Below are positions 1 through 7,499 of a DNA stretch of 64,000 nucleotides, piece after piece. This DNA comes from PFJX01 sp964393825. Its GTDB lineage: Bacteria; Pseudomonadota; Gammaproteobacteria; Burkholderiales; Thiobacillaceae. The notes under the pieces were generated by a model. That model was not told the origin of the DNA, made no database searches, and saw nothing but the letters and a program-made list of their open reading frames with translations. Positions within the stretch are counted from its first letter, which is position 1. Every line of letters starts with the position of its first letter. The position numbers and the translations under genes are program-made. The stretch is from contig CAYMUY010000014.1 in assembly GCA_964393825.1 (NCBI GenBank), positions 22,035 to 86,034 on the forward strand, read 5' to 3'.

Positions 1-977
1 CGCGCGACCCGCGCGATCAGCCATAGGCTGGGCGGGATCGGCAACAGCGCGAACAGCACGATCAGGATCAGGCGCAGGCGGCTGGCCGCTTCCAGTTCAC
101 GGGTCAGGTTGGCGAGATGGCGGGCATAGGCGCTCTCCACATCATGCAAGCGTTCCATACGACAACTGGTTTGCTCGAACCAGGTTTCCGAGCCGGGGCG
201 GTCCCTCGATTGGCTGTCATACAGGGCAGCGCGCAACGTCGCCAGGGCGCGCACGCAATCGGTCTGTTCGGCGTCGCGCCAGGCCCGGCGCAAGACGTCC
301 GGGGCCTGGGACTGGAATTGATCGAGCAGGAGACTCTGCCGGGTCGCCAGTTCGATCATTCGGGTGGTCTGCACATGGCCAGCGGTCGCGAGAATACGGC
401 TGCCTTCGGCGCGCTCCTGGCCCGCGGCTTCCTTGGCTTTGACCAGCCAGCGATAGGCGGCGAACTGGCGGCTGACCTCGACATCGGGGGTGTACGCCGC
501 CAGATCCTCGAGCACGCCCAGCATGGCGTAGATCGCCTGGTTGTACCCCTCCCTGGCAAGGGGGGCCGACAAGCTGCTCCGATCGATTTCGCCACGCAGG
601 CGTTGTAGCGTCTGGAGCCGTTCGGACAACATCTTCTTCGACAGCGCCGGATGGGTTGCCGTGACGCGCGGCTCGACCGACTCCAGGGCGCGCCAGGCTT
701 CGTCGGTGGCGTCGCGCTGCCGCAGCAAGGCCGTCTTGAAACGACTGTCCTGGTTGGACAGGGCCAGGCTGGTGCGACCGCGTTCGGCCTGCAGCGCATG
801 CACCAGGTCGCCGATCGCCAGCGACAGGTCGCCGATGCGCGCCAGTTCCGCCACGCCGGCATGCTGCCGGGTTTCCTGCCAGATCGCATGCACGGTGAAC
901 AGGCAGAGGGCGATCAGGGGCAGGGCCAATACGGTCACCAGCTTGCCGCGCATGGAGAGGTTTTCCACCCGGATCAC
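1..977 (-). CDS. NIT-domain membrane sensor, partial (probable chemoreceptor)
   Basis: The gene is open at the window edge; about 325 codons are visible. An N-terminal membrane segment (about residues 13-32) is followed by a helical extracytoplasmic region containing HALQAERG at residues 60-67. This is the signature of the NIT (nitrate- and nitrite-sensing) domain family. A second hydrophobic segment begins near residue 300, just before the edge. The cytoplasmic output is off the window. I placed the start at a GTG (977) because GGAG lies 6 bases upstream; an in-frame ATG at 953 is the alternative. It is the last visible gene of the chemosensory operon, 85 bases after the globin-coupled receptor, so an MCP output is likely. 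A kinase or GGDEF output cannot be excluded. Confidence 0.75.
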   Translation of the reverse strand, partial: MIRVENLSMRGKLVTVLALPLIALCLFTVHAIWQETRQHAGVAELARIGDLSLAIGDLVHALQAERGRTSLALSNQDSRFKTALLRQRDATDEAWRALESVEPRVTATHPALSKKMLSERLQTLQRLRGEIDRSSLSAPLAREGYNQAIYAMLGVLEDLAAYTPDVEVSRQFAAYRWLVKAKEAAGQERAEGSRILATAGHVQTTRMIELATRQSLLLDQFQSQAPDVLRRAWRDAEQTDCVRALATLRAALYDSQSRDRPGSETWFEQTSCRMERLHDVESAYARHLANLTRELEAASRLRLILIVLFALLPIPPSLWLIARVA

Positions 978-1062
978 GGTTGTCTCCAGAGTAAGCGCAG
1001 CTGCCCCGGGCGCGCGAAGGTGCGGGGTGCCCGGCGTGGCCGCGTGGTTTCAGGACCTGGCC

Positions 1063-3006
1063 TCATCGGACATGTCCCCCTTCCGCGTGCTGGCATTTGG
1101 CCTCGATGCTGTCGAGCAGATCGACGATGCGGGTGGAGAGGGCGCGAACCCGCGCCATGACCTGGGCAGCGTTGGGGTGGCGGCCGCTGTTGTGCTGTTG
1201 CACCACGTCGTGGATCAGTTCGTGCAGTTCGCGATGTGGTGCCTCCAGGGCGAGCATTTCCGGGATGTGGCCATAGCGTTGCAGCCCCTCGCTGTCATAC
1301 CAGCGGCCCAGCTGGCAATGGTGGTGCGATACGGCTTCCTCCTCGCTCAGCGTCTCGCGCCCGGCCAGGAAGGCATCCAGCCGCGCCACCCAGGTGCGAT
1401 GCAGGGTGCGGGCGCGGTCGAAGTCGAAGCGGGCGCCGCCCACCTGGAACAACTTCACCATGTTCTGCAGCAGGGCCGCGTAGTCGGTGAGCTGGTCGGT
1501 GGCCGCCTCGGTCTGGTGGGTGGCGGCGACGAACTGGCTGGTGACCTGGCTGATGTCGCCCATGGCGATGCGGATCTGGTCGATGCCGGCGGCCTCCTGG
1601 CGCACGGCGGCGACGATCTGCTGGCTGGCCAGGGCGGTGTCGTGGATCACCCGGTTGAGTCCGTGCAGGGTCTCGCCGGCGCGATCCGCCAGGCTGGCAC
1701 CGCGATCCGCCCCCTCGTTGCCTTCCTCGACCGCTCGCACCGCACGGGCGGCGGCGTTGCGGATTTCGACCAGGATGCCCTGCACCTGGGTGGTGGCCTG
1801 GCGCGACTGTTCCGCCAGGTCGCGCACTTCCTCCGCCACCACCGCGAAACCGCGGCCGGCGTCACCGGCCTTGGCGGCTTCGATCGAGGCGTTGAGCGCC
1901 AGCATCTTGGATTGCGAGGCGAGTTCACCGACCGCGTTGGTGATGTCGCCGATCTGGTGCAGGCGTTCGTTGAGCACGGCGATATGGCCGGCGATGGTTT
2001 CCACCTGCGCCCGTGTCTGGCGCATGGCCTGCACCGCTGCTTCCACCACGCTGACGCCCTGGTCGCCCTCGATGCGGGCGCGATCCGCGACTTCCTTGAG
2101 GGCGGTGGCTTTTTCCAGGTTCTGCTGCGACGTGGCCTTGATCTGCTCCAGGGTGGCGGTGGTCTCGTTGACCGAAGCGGCCTGCTGCGCGGCGCCGCTG
2201 GATTGGGCGCTGATTGAGGCGCGCACCTGCTCGACGCTGACCAGCATGGCATTGCTGGATTCGGCGACCTCGCTGGTCATTTCCGCGAGCCGGTCGGTCA
2301 TCTTGTTCAGGTTGTCACCGAGGCGGGAGAGGTCGTCCTCGTGGTGCAGTTCGGTGGCGGTCTCCACCCGCGCGGTCAGGTCGCCCTGGGAAACGCGGTC
2401 GATGAGGTTGGTGTAGGCGGCCAGGCGCAATTCCAGTTCTTCCTTGGACAGGCTGACCACATTGAGTTCGGCGCTGAGGCTGTGGATGTAGGTGTCGATG
2501 GCCAGCTGGGCATCCAGCGACAGCACCTTGTTCAGTGCCATGACGGCGCGCAGGGCACGGTCGCGCTGCCAGCGCCAGTGACGGAAGATGATGGGCGCGA
2601 GCAACTGCATGTAGACCGAGTAGCTGCCCAGATACCAGCGCGGGGTGAGGCCGATCTTGTGGTGGATCACCCCCACGCGCAGCCGCCGTTCGAAGTACTC
2701 CGGCCCGATATCGCCCTTGAACAGTTCCAGCAGGTAGGCGCGCTGGGTACGCTTGAGCCGCTCCACATTGGAGCCGACGCCACGGATCAGCTGCTCCAGT
2801 TCGGGGTAATGCTGGACGTTGTCGTAAAAGCCGTCGACGACGGCATCGGCATGGCGTTCGATCACCGGCGCCAGTTCCACCAGCAAGGCCAGATCCGCCT
2901 CGTTCAGCCCGATGAACGCCTTGTGCCGGGCTTGTTGCGCCAGGTCCAGGCCCATGAGTTCGGTCAGGTTGGCGCTGGCGGCCTCTTGCAGGAATTTTTC
3001 GATCAT
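1063..3006 (-). CDS. Soluble globin-coupled chemoreceptor (protoglobin-MCP-CZB)
   Basis: This is a 647-residue protein without membrane segments. Residues about 10-180 are a protoglobin sensor with the HemAT-type motif HHKIGLTPRWYLG; His115 is the likely proximal heme ligand. A linker follows, then a methyl-accepting signalling domain whose conserved hairpin tip lies at about residues 365-400 (LALNASIEAAKAGDAGRGF). The C-terminus (about 540-630) is a CZB domain with its His/Cys zinc ligands (SHHHCQLGRWY and HRELHELIH). The family binds O2, NO or CO at heme and controls a CheA kinase. It follows the REC-HD-GYP gene by about 95 bases in the same direction, and AAGG precedes the ATG. CZB domains are known to bind zinc and to respond to oxidants in some receptors; the actual ligand here is inferred. 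Confidence 0.93.
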   Translation of the reverse strand: MIEKFLQEAASANLTELMGLDLAQQARHKAFIGLNEADLALLVELAPVIERHADAVVDGFYDNVQHYPELEQLIRGVGSNVERLKRTQRAYLLELFKGDIGPEYFERRLRVGVIHHKIGLTPRWYLGSYSVYMQLLAPIIFRHWRWQRDRALRAVMALNKVLSLDAQLAIDTYIHSLSAELNVVSLSKEELELRLAAYTNLIDRVSQGDLTARVETATELHHEDDLSRLGDNLNKMTDRLAEMTSEVAESSNAMLVSVEQVRASISAQSSGAAQQAASVNETTATLEQIKATSQQNLEKATALKEVADRARIEGDQGVSVVEAAVQAMRQTRAQVETIAGHIAVLNERLHQIGDITNAVGELASQSKMLALNASIEAAKAGDAGRGFAVVAEEVRDLAEQSRQATTQVQGILVEIRNAAARAVRAVEEGNEGADRGASLADRAGETLHGLNRVIHDTALASQQIVAAVRQEAAGIDQIRIAMGDISQVTSQFVAATHQTEAATDQLTDYAALLQNMVKLFQVGGARFDFDRARTLHRTWVARLDAFLAGRETLSEEEAVSHHHCQLGRWYDSEGLQRYGHIPEMLALEAPHRELHELIHDVVQQHNSGRHPNAAQVMARVRALSTRIVDLLDSIEAKCQHAEGGHVR

Positions 3007-3101
3007 TCAAATACCTTTTCCAGGTGCGGGTTCGGTTGGTGCGGTACCGGCACTGTGGCCTCCACGCGCCACAGGCTGCAGGCGGACATCCGTGACGCGA
3101 A

Positions 3102-4193
3102 TCACCGCCGATCCCTCCACTCCATCGCATCGCCGCTGATGTTGTGGAAAAGGTCGGCGTCACGCCCGCGCACGGCATCGGCCGGGATCTCCAGGCGGCC
3201 CGGGTCGAGTTCGAGGATGTCGAGGAAGACGCCGATGATTTCCGGGTCCCAGAAACCGCGCGCGGTTTCCTCGCGCAGGATGCGGATGACCTCCTGGCGC
3301 GGCAGCGCCGCCTTGTAGGGGCGTTCGCTGGAGAGGGCGTCGTAGACGTCCACCACCTGGAAGATGCGCGCCAGCAGCGGGATGTCTGCGCCGGCCAGGC
3401 CGGAGGGATAGCCGCCGCCGTTCCACTTTTCATGGTGGTAGCGAATGATGTCGACGGTGCGCCGCATGGTGCGCAGCGCGCTGCACAGGTAGGCGCCGGT
3501 GGTCGGATGCTGGCGCATGACTGCCCATTCCGCCTCGTCCAGCTTGCCCTTCTTGAGCAGCACGGCGTCGGGGATGGCCACCTTGCCGATGTCGTGCAGG
3601 ATGCCGCCGCGGCGCAGCGCTTCCAGATCGTCATAGGGCAGTCCGAGCGCCTCGCCCAGCACCACGGAGAGATGCGAAAGGCGGTCGCAATGGTCGCCGG
3701 TGGTACCGTCCTTGGCCTCGACCACGCGCGCCAGCGCGAACAGCACCGATTCGGTGTCGTCGAGGCGGTCGGTCAGGCGTTTCTTGTCAACTGCCGCGCG
3801 CACCCGCGCGGTCAGTTCCACTGCGTTGAACGGCTTGGTGATGTAGTCGGAGGCGCCTACCTCCATGCCATGCACGACATCGTCCGGACTGCCCAGGGAG
3901 GTGAGCATGATGATCGGCAGCAGGCGGAACTCCTCCTGCGCGCGCAACTGGCGGCAGACCTCGATGCCGTCCACCCCGGGCATCATCACGTCGAGGAGGA
4001 TGACATCGGGACGGACGGCGGCGATGCATTCCAGGGCAGTGACGCCGGAATCCGCTTCCAGCACCTCGAATTCCTGGGCGCTGAGCACCGCGCGGATCAA
4101 GGCGCGGTTGGTGGCCATGTCATCCACCACCAGGATGCGCGCGAGCGCGTTGGCGTGGTTGCTGGCGTGGTTGCCGTGAGTCAATGCGTTCAT
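3102..4193 (-). CDS. Response regulator with HD-GYP c-di-GMP phosphodiesterase domain
   Basis: This is an RpfG-type two-domain protein of 363 residues. Residues 18-135 are a receiver with the acidic pair D24/D25, phospho-acceptor D68 (LLDVMMPG) and K120 (ITKPF). Residues 150-350 are an HD-GYP domain with HD at 200-201 (HDIGKVAI), HHE at 253-255 and the GYP motif as NGGGYP at 258-263. All metal-binding motifs are present, so c-di-GMP hydrolysis to pGpG or GMP is expected. Its start overlaps the end of the upstream CheW gene by four bases, so it is translationally coupled. It probably receives phosphate from a CheA outside the window and is the likely output of this chemosensory pathway. Confidence 0.93.
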   Translation of the reverse strand: MNALTHGNHASNHANALARILVVDDMATNRALIRAVLSAQEFEVLEADSGVTALECIAAVRPDVILLDVMMPGVDGIEVCRQLRAQEEFRLLPIIMLTSLGSPDDVVHGMEVGASDYITKPFNAVELTARVRAAVDKKRLTDRLDDTESVLFALARVVEAKDGTTGDHCDRLSHLSVVLGEALGLPYDDLEALRRGGILHDIGKVAIPDAVLLKKGKLDEAEWAVMRQHPTTGAYLCSALRTMRRTVDIIRYHHEKWNGGGYPSGLAGADIPLLARIFQVVDVYDALSSERPYKAALPRQEVIRILREETARGFWDPEIIGVFLDILELDPGRLEIPADAVRGRDADLFHNISGDAMEWRDRR

Positions 4194-4786
4194 GTGTGAT
4201 CCTCGATCCTGATCCTCGGGTCGCCCAGCAGGGCATCCAGATTCAGCATGGCCAGATGGCCGGCATGGATGCCGGCAATCCAGATTGCTTCGTCGCTGCT
4301 GACGCCGGCCAGATTGGCGCCAAGCGATTCGGCGCGATAGTGGTCGTTGCCGAGTACCTCGGCCACGCGCAAGCCGACGCGGTAGCCGCCGGCGCTGACC
4401 ATCACCAGCCGGGTTTCCTCGTCGTCTTCACCGGTGTCCTCGCTTCCCGCCACGCCGAGCAGTCGCGCGAGATCGAGCACCGCGAGCAACTGGCCGCGCC
4501 GCGCCATCACGCCGGCGACGAAGGTCGGCGTGCCGGGTACCGGGGTGAGGCCACGCGGCCGCACGATCTCATCCAGCCAGCGATAGGGGATGCCGTAGCG
4601 CTCCCGGGCGCCCAGCCGCACCGCGAGAAACAACTCGCCGCGCGGTGCCCCCCGGCTCTGGTCGGTTTCACAGGCCAGACGTACCGCACGCCGGTGCAGG
4701 GTGGCCCGGGCATGGGCGGAATCGGGAAATCCGGGTTTCGGGAGGTCGCCGGCGACCTCCATTTCTGGCCGATCGGGTTCAGTCAT
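4190..4786 (-). CDS. CheW-like scaffold protein (second copy)
   Basis: This 198-residue protein has a CheW domain in about residues 48-190, following a charged N-terminal extension of some 45 residues. CheW proteins couple chemoreceptors to the CheA kinase at the membrane or in cytoplasmic arrays. Recognisable features are the hydrophobic core around TPTFVAGVMARRGQLLAVLD and the later VAEVLGNDHYRAESLG stretch. It overlaps the CheR gene upstream and the REC-HD-GYP gene downstream by four bases each. The order CheW, CheR-TPR, CheW matches wspB-wspC-wspD, and this copy sits in the wspD position. I give no symbol because the pathway output differs from Wsp. Confidence 0.88.
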   Translation of the reverse strand: MTEPDRPEMEVAGDLPKPGFPDSAHARATLHRRAVRLACETDQSRGAPRGELFLAVRLGARERYGIPYRWLDEIVRPRGLTPVPGTPTFVAGVMARRGQLLAVLDLARLLGVAGSEDTGEDDEETRLVMVSAGGYRVGLRVAEVLGNDHYRAESLGANLAGVSSDEAIWIAGIHAGHLAMLNLDALLGDPRIRIEDHT

Positions 4787-6276
4787 CGATTGTCACCGTC
4801 CTCGGTTTCGTACATGCGCAATTCATGGCGCAGGATGGCCGCCATCCGCTCATGGTCGCGGCCGGCGGCATCGTGCAGGCGGCGGTCCGGACGGGCACGC
4901 TCGGCGATGGCCAGGGCATTCTTCATCGACTTGAGGCCGCTCTGCCTGGCGCCTCGCCGCATTTGCAGGAGGCCGAGCTGGTAGTGCGCTTCCACGAAAT
5001 TGCGATCCAGGTAGAGGGTGCGGCGCAGGGCATCCTCGGCCGCCGTGGGGCGGTGCATTTCCAGCAGGATGAGCGCGCGCAGGAAATGGCTGTGCTTGTC
5101 CTCCGCGTCGAGCATGAGGCTGGCATCGCAGGCTTCCAGGGCTTCCCGGGATTGGCCCAGGTTGGCCAGCGCCTTGGCGCGGAACTGCAACAGCAGGGCA
5201 CTGGCATTACCCCGCTCCTGGCAGGCGCTGATCGCCGCCAGGGCTTCGCGCCACTGCTCGCGACCGAGCAGGGACGTGATTTCCTGGTATCCCGCCGCAG
5301 GCAGGCCGACCACCGCCGTCACTGGCGCCGGCGCCGGTGTCGGCGTCGGCGGTCCACTGCGCGCGCGCGGCGCGTCGATGTGCCGAATGGGTTCGGCCGC
5401 CGGAACGGGGACCGGCCGTGGTTCGAGCCGTTCCAGGTAGAAGGCGTTGCCCAGGGTATGCAGGTCGAATCCGTGCAGGGTGGTGCTGTCGATCAGGTCG
5501 GATGCGCCCAGCAGCAGGCAGCCGCCGGGCACCAGGCAGGCGTGGAATTTCCGCATCACCTCGGTGACGATGGCCGGGTCGAAATAGATGAAGACGTTGC
5601 GGCAGAGGATCAGGTCGAGCGCGGTGGTCTCGCTCAGCATCGAGGGAAAACTGTCCTCGCGCAGGTTGAGATAGGAAAAGCGAGCCAGCTTGCGCAGGGC
5701 GGGGACGAGTGTCCAGTCGCGTCCCCTTTCCTTGCGGAAATGGCGGAGCCGGATCGGCTCCGGGGTGGCGCGCAGCGACCAGTCGCTGTAGCGGCCGCGC
5801 AGGGCGCGCGCCAGGGCCACGGCGTTGAGGTCGGTGCCGAGCAGGTGCAGGTTCCAGCGCTCCAGGTCAGGCAGCAGGTCCACCAGCAACATGGCCAGGC
5901 TGTACAGCTCCTGGCCATCGGAACAGCCGGCGCTCCAGATGCGCAGGGAGAGGGTGTTCTCGGCGCGTCGCTGCGCGATCAGGCGCGGCAGGTACTGTTC
6001 GCGCAGCCAGGTCATCTGGCTCTGGTCGCGGAAGAAGTAGCTTTCGCCGACGGTGATGCCGGCGATCAGGTGCTCGTGTTCCGGCGAGTTCGCCCGCGCC
6101 GCGCGCAGGGCCGCCAAGTAGTCCGATTCGACGGCATGACCGAAGCGGTCGAGCCCCTCCGCTACGGTGCGGCGCAGGGTGTCCATCTGGTGATCGAGGA
6201 TGCGGATGCCTGTGCGCTCGCGCACCAGCAGGCAGAGCTGTTCCTCGATGGCCGGGGGGAGGGCGGGGCTGGGCAT
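4783..6276 (-). CDS. CheR-type MCP methyltransferase with C-terminal TPRs
   Basis: This 497-residue protein joins a CheR S-adenosylmethionine-dependent glutamate methyltransferase (about residues 1-275) to tetratricopeptide repeats (about 340-460). The SAM-binding motif is IWSAGCSDGQELYSLAM, followed by DLILCRNVFIYFD. It methylates receptor glutamates to reset sensitivity; the TPR tail is typical of WspC-like enzymes. I chose the ATG at 6276 over an upstream in-frame extension because the CheR domain begins there and the extension overlaps the preceding cheW. The gap to that gene is 10 bases, and the end overlaps the next gene by four. No CheB methylesterase is visible in the window. Confidence 0.93.
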   Translation of the reverse strand: MPSPALPPAIEEQLCLLVRERTGIRILDHQMDTLRRTVAEGLDRFGHAVESDYLAALRAARANSPEHEHLIAGITVGESYFFRDQSQMTWLREQYLPRLIAQRRAENTLSLRIWSAGCSDGQELYSLAMLLVDLLPDLERWNLHLLGTDLNAVALARALRGRYSDWSLRATPEPIRLRHFRKERGRDWTLVPALRKLARFSYLNLREDSFPSMLSETTALDLILCRNVFIYFDPAIVTEVMRKFHACLVPGGCLLLGASDLIDSTTLHGFDLHTLGNAFYLERLEPRPVPVPAAEPIRHIDAPRARSGPPTPTPAPAPVTAVVGLPAAGYQEITSLLGREQWREALAAISACQERGNASALLLQFRAKALANLGQSREALEACDASLMLDAEDKHSHFLRALILLEMHRPTAAEDALRRTLYLDRNFVEAHYQLGLLQMRRGARQSGLKSMKNALAIAERARPDRRLHDAAGRDHERMAAILRHELRMYETEDGDNR

Positions 6277-6286
6277 CAGTACAGGA

Positions 6287-6796
6287 TCAAGCGGGTTCCC
6301 GGCACAAGGCGAGCAACTGGTCGTCGAGCGCGAGGGGCTGCGACAGGCCGGATAGATCGATATCCAGGAGGCGCAGGGTATCAAGCAGCAGGGCGGTACT
6401 GTCGCCACTGGTGACCGCGGAGAGCACCGGCGGCAGACCGTCGCGGAACAGGGCATCGCCGCGCATGGCCGCGCGCGGGACCGTGCGCACGCCCTGAACT
6501 TCATCCACCAGCAGGCCGGCGCGCAGACTGCCGATACCCGCCAGCACCACGGGCGTGTCCAGCGTGTAGCGGATTGTCGTGGGCAGGTTCAGTCGCTTCG
6601 CCAGGTCCAGGACCGGTACCGCGTCGCCGCGCAGATTCATCAGGCCCACGAGATAGTCCGGTCCATCCGGCACATGCTGGATCCGCATCAGCGGCAGCAG
6701 CCGCTCGACATCACCCAGGCGCAGGCAGAAACGATGCCCCGCCACGGCCAGATAGAGCAGGCGGTGCGAAGCATCGTTTTGCGCGAGGTGGTTCAC
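6287..6796 (-). CDS. CheW-like scaffold protein (first gene of chemosensory operon)
   Basis: This is a compact 169-residue CheW-domain protein with almost no extension. Diagnostic stretches are RFCLRLGDVERLLPL near the N-terminus and DYLVGLMNLRGDAVPVLDLAKRL in the middle. It presumably links the receptors to CheA. It occupies the wspB-like position at the head of the operon. The 112 bases between it and lspA (6797-6908) contain no gene and must hold the operon promoter, which I cannot resolve confidently. Confidence 0.9.
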   Translation of the reverse strand: MNHLAQNDASHRLLYLAVAGHRFCLRLGDVERLLPLMRIQHVPDGPDYLVGLMNLRGDAVPVLDLAKRLNLPTTIRYTLDTPVVLAGIGSLRAGLLVDEVQGVRTVPRAAMRGDALFRDGLPPVLSAVTSGDSTALLLDTLRLLDIDLSGLSQPLALDDQLLALCREPA

Positions 6797-6908
6797 GGTC
6801 GGGAATACCCATCGATTTATCTCGGCCTTTAACGGCGACGGGAAAGGGAACTTTAGGGTTATTTCCCTGGGGCGATCGCGGGTTCTCCCCGCAGTTGTCC
6901 GCCCTGGG

Positions 6909-7385
6909 CTAGGCCTGCTTGCGGAAACTGTCCTGGATCAGCAGTGCGGCGCCGAGCGTGATGGCGCTGTCGGCGACATTGAAGGCCGGGAAGTGCCAGC
7001 CGCCGTAATGGAAATCCAGGAAGTCGATGACATGGCCATAAAGAATGCGGTCGATCACGTTGCCGATGGCGCCGCCCAGGATCAGCACCAGGGCGATGGC
7101 AAAGAGCGGCCGGTCGGGGGTCTTCCTCAGCAGGAAAACGATGATGGCCGAGGCGATGCCGGCGATGCCGAGGAAGAACCAGCGTTGCCAGCCGGGCTGA
7201 TCGGCGAACAGGGAGAACGCCGCGCCAGAGTTGTGGACGTGGACGAGATTGAAGAAGCCGGTGAGGGGAATGACGTCGAGGTAGGCATCGAGCCGGTCGA
7301 TCACCATCAGCTTGCTGGCCTGGTCGAGCAGGATCACTGCGGCGGCCAGCCAGAGCCAGGCCAGGCCGGAACGGGGGGCGGTCAT
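6909..7385 (-). CDS. lspA: Lipoprotein signal peptidase (signal peptidase II)
   Basis: This 158-residue inner-membrane aspartyl protease cleaves the signal peptide of prolipoproteins after diacylglyceryl modification. It has four transmembrane segments. The catalytic aspartates lie in the conserved GGAIGNVIDRILYGHVIDF and the later FNVADSAITLG motifs. I chose the ATG at 7385, giving a usual-length protein that begins just before the first membrane helix; an in-frame extension upstream would cover a repeat-containing spacer. It follows ileS by about 115 bases, the common proteobacterial order. Confidence 0.96.
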   Translation of the reverse strand: MTAPRSGLAWLWLAAAVILLDQASKLMVIDRLDAYLDVIPLTGFFNLVHVHNSGAAFSLFADQPGWQRWFFLGIAGIASAIIVFLLRKTPDRPLFAIALVLILGGAIGNVIDRILYGHVIDFLDFHYGGWHFPAFNVADSAITLGAALLIQDSFRKQA

Positions 7386-7396
7386 CGCCAGGTCCC

Positions 7397-7440
7397 TGCA
7401 GCGCAGGTGTCCCGCCTGCATCCAGCGGCCGGCAGGCGGG
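7397..7440. repeat. REP-like palindromic unit, degenerate
   Basis: A 23-base unit at 7397-7419 matches the left arm of the perfect palindrome at 10271-10329 at 18 of 23 positions. It is followed by a partial right arm (GCAGGCGGG) near 7432-7440. It lies between ileS and lspA. It looks like a decayed member of the same repeat family. Confidence 0.5.
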
Positions 7441-7499
7441 TCCGCAAGGGGGGCCGTCCACGGCGCCACGGACCTGGTGGACATAACGCCTGCGCCATA

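Noticed and set aside
6841..6908. Hairpin GCGGG-GAGAA-CCCGC as lspA terminator
   Set aside because: No T-run follows on the minus strand and the stem is short.
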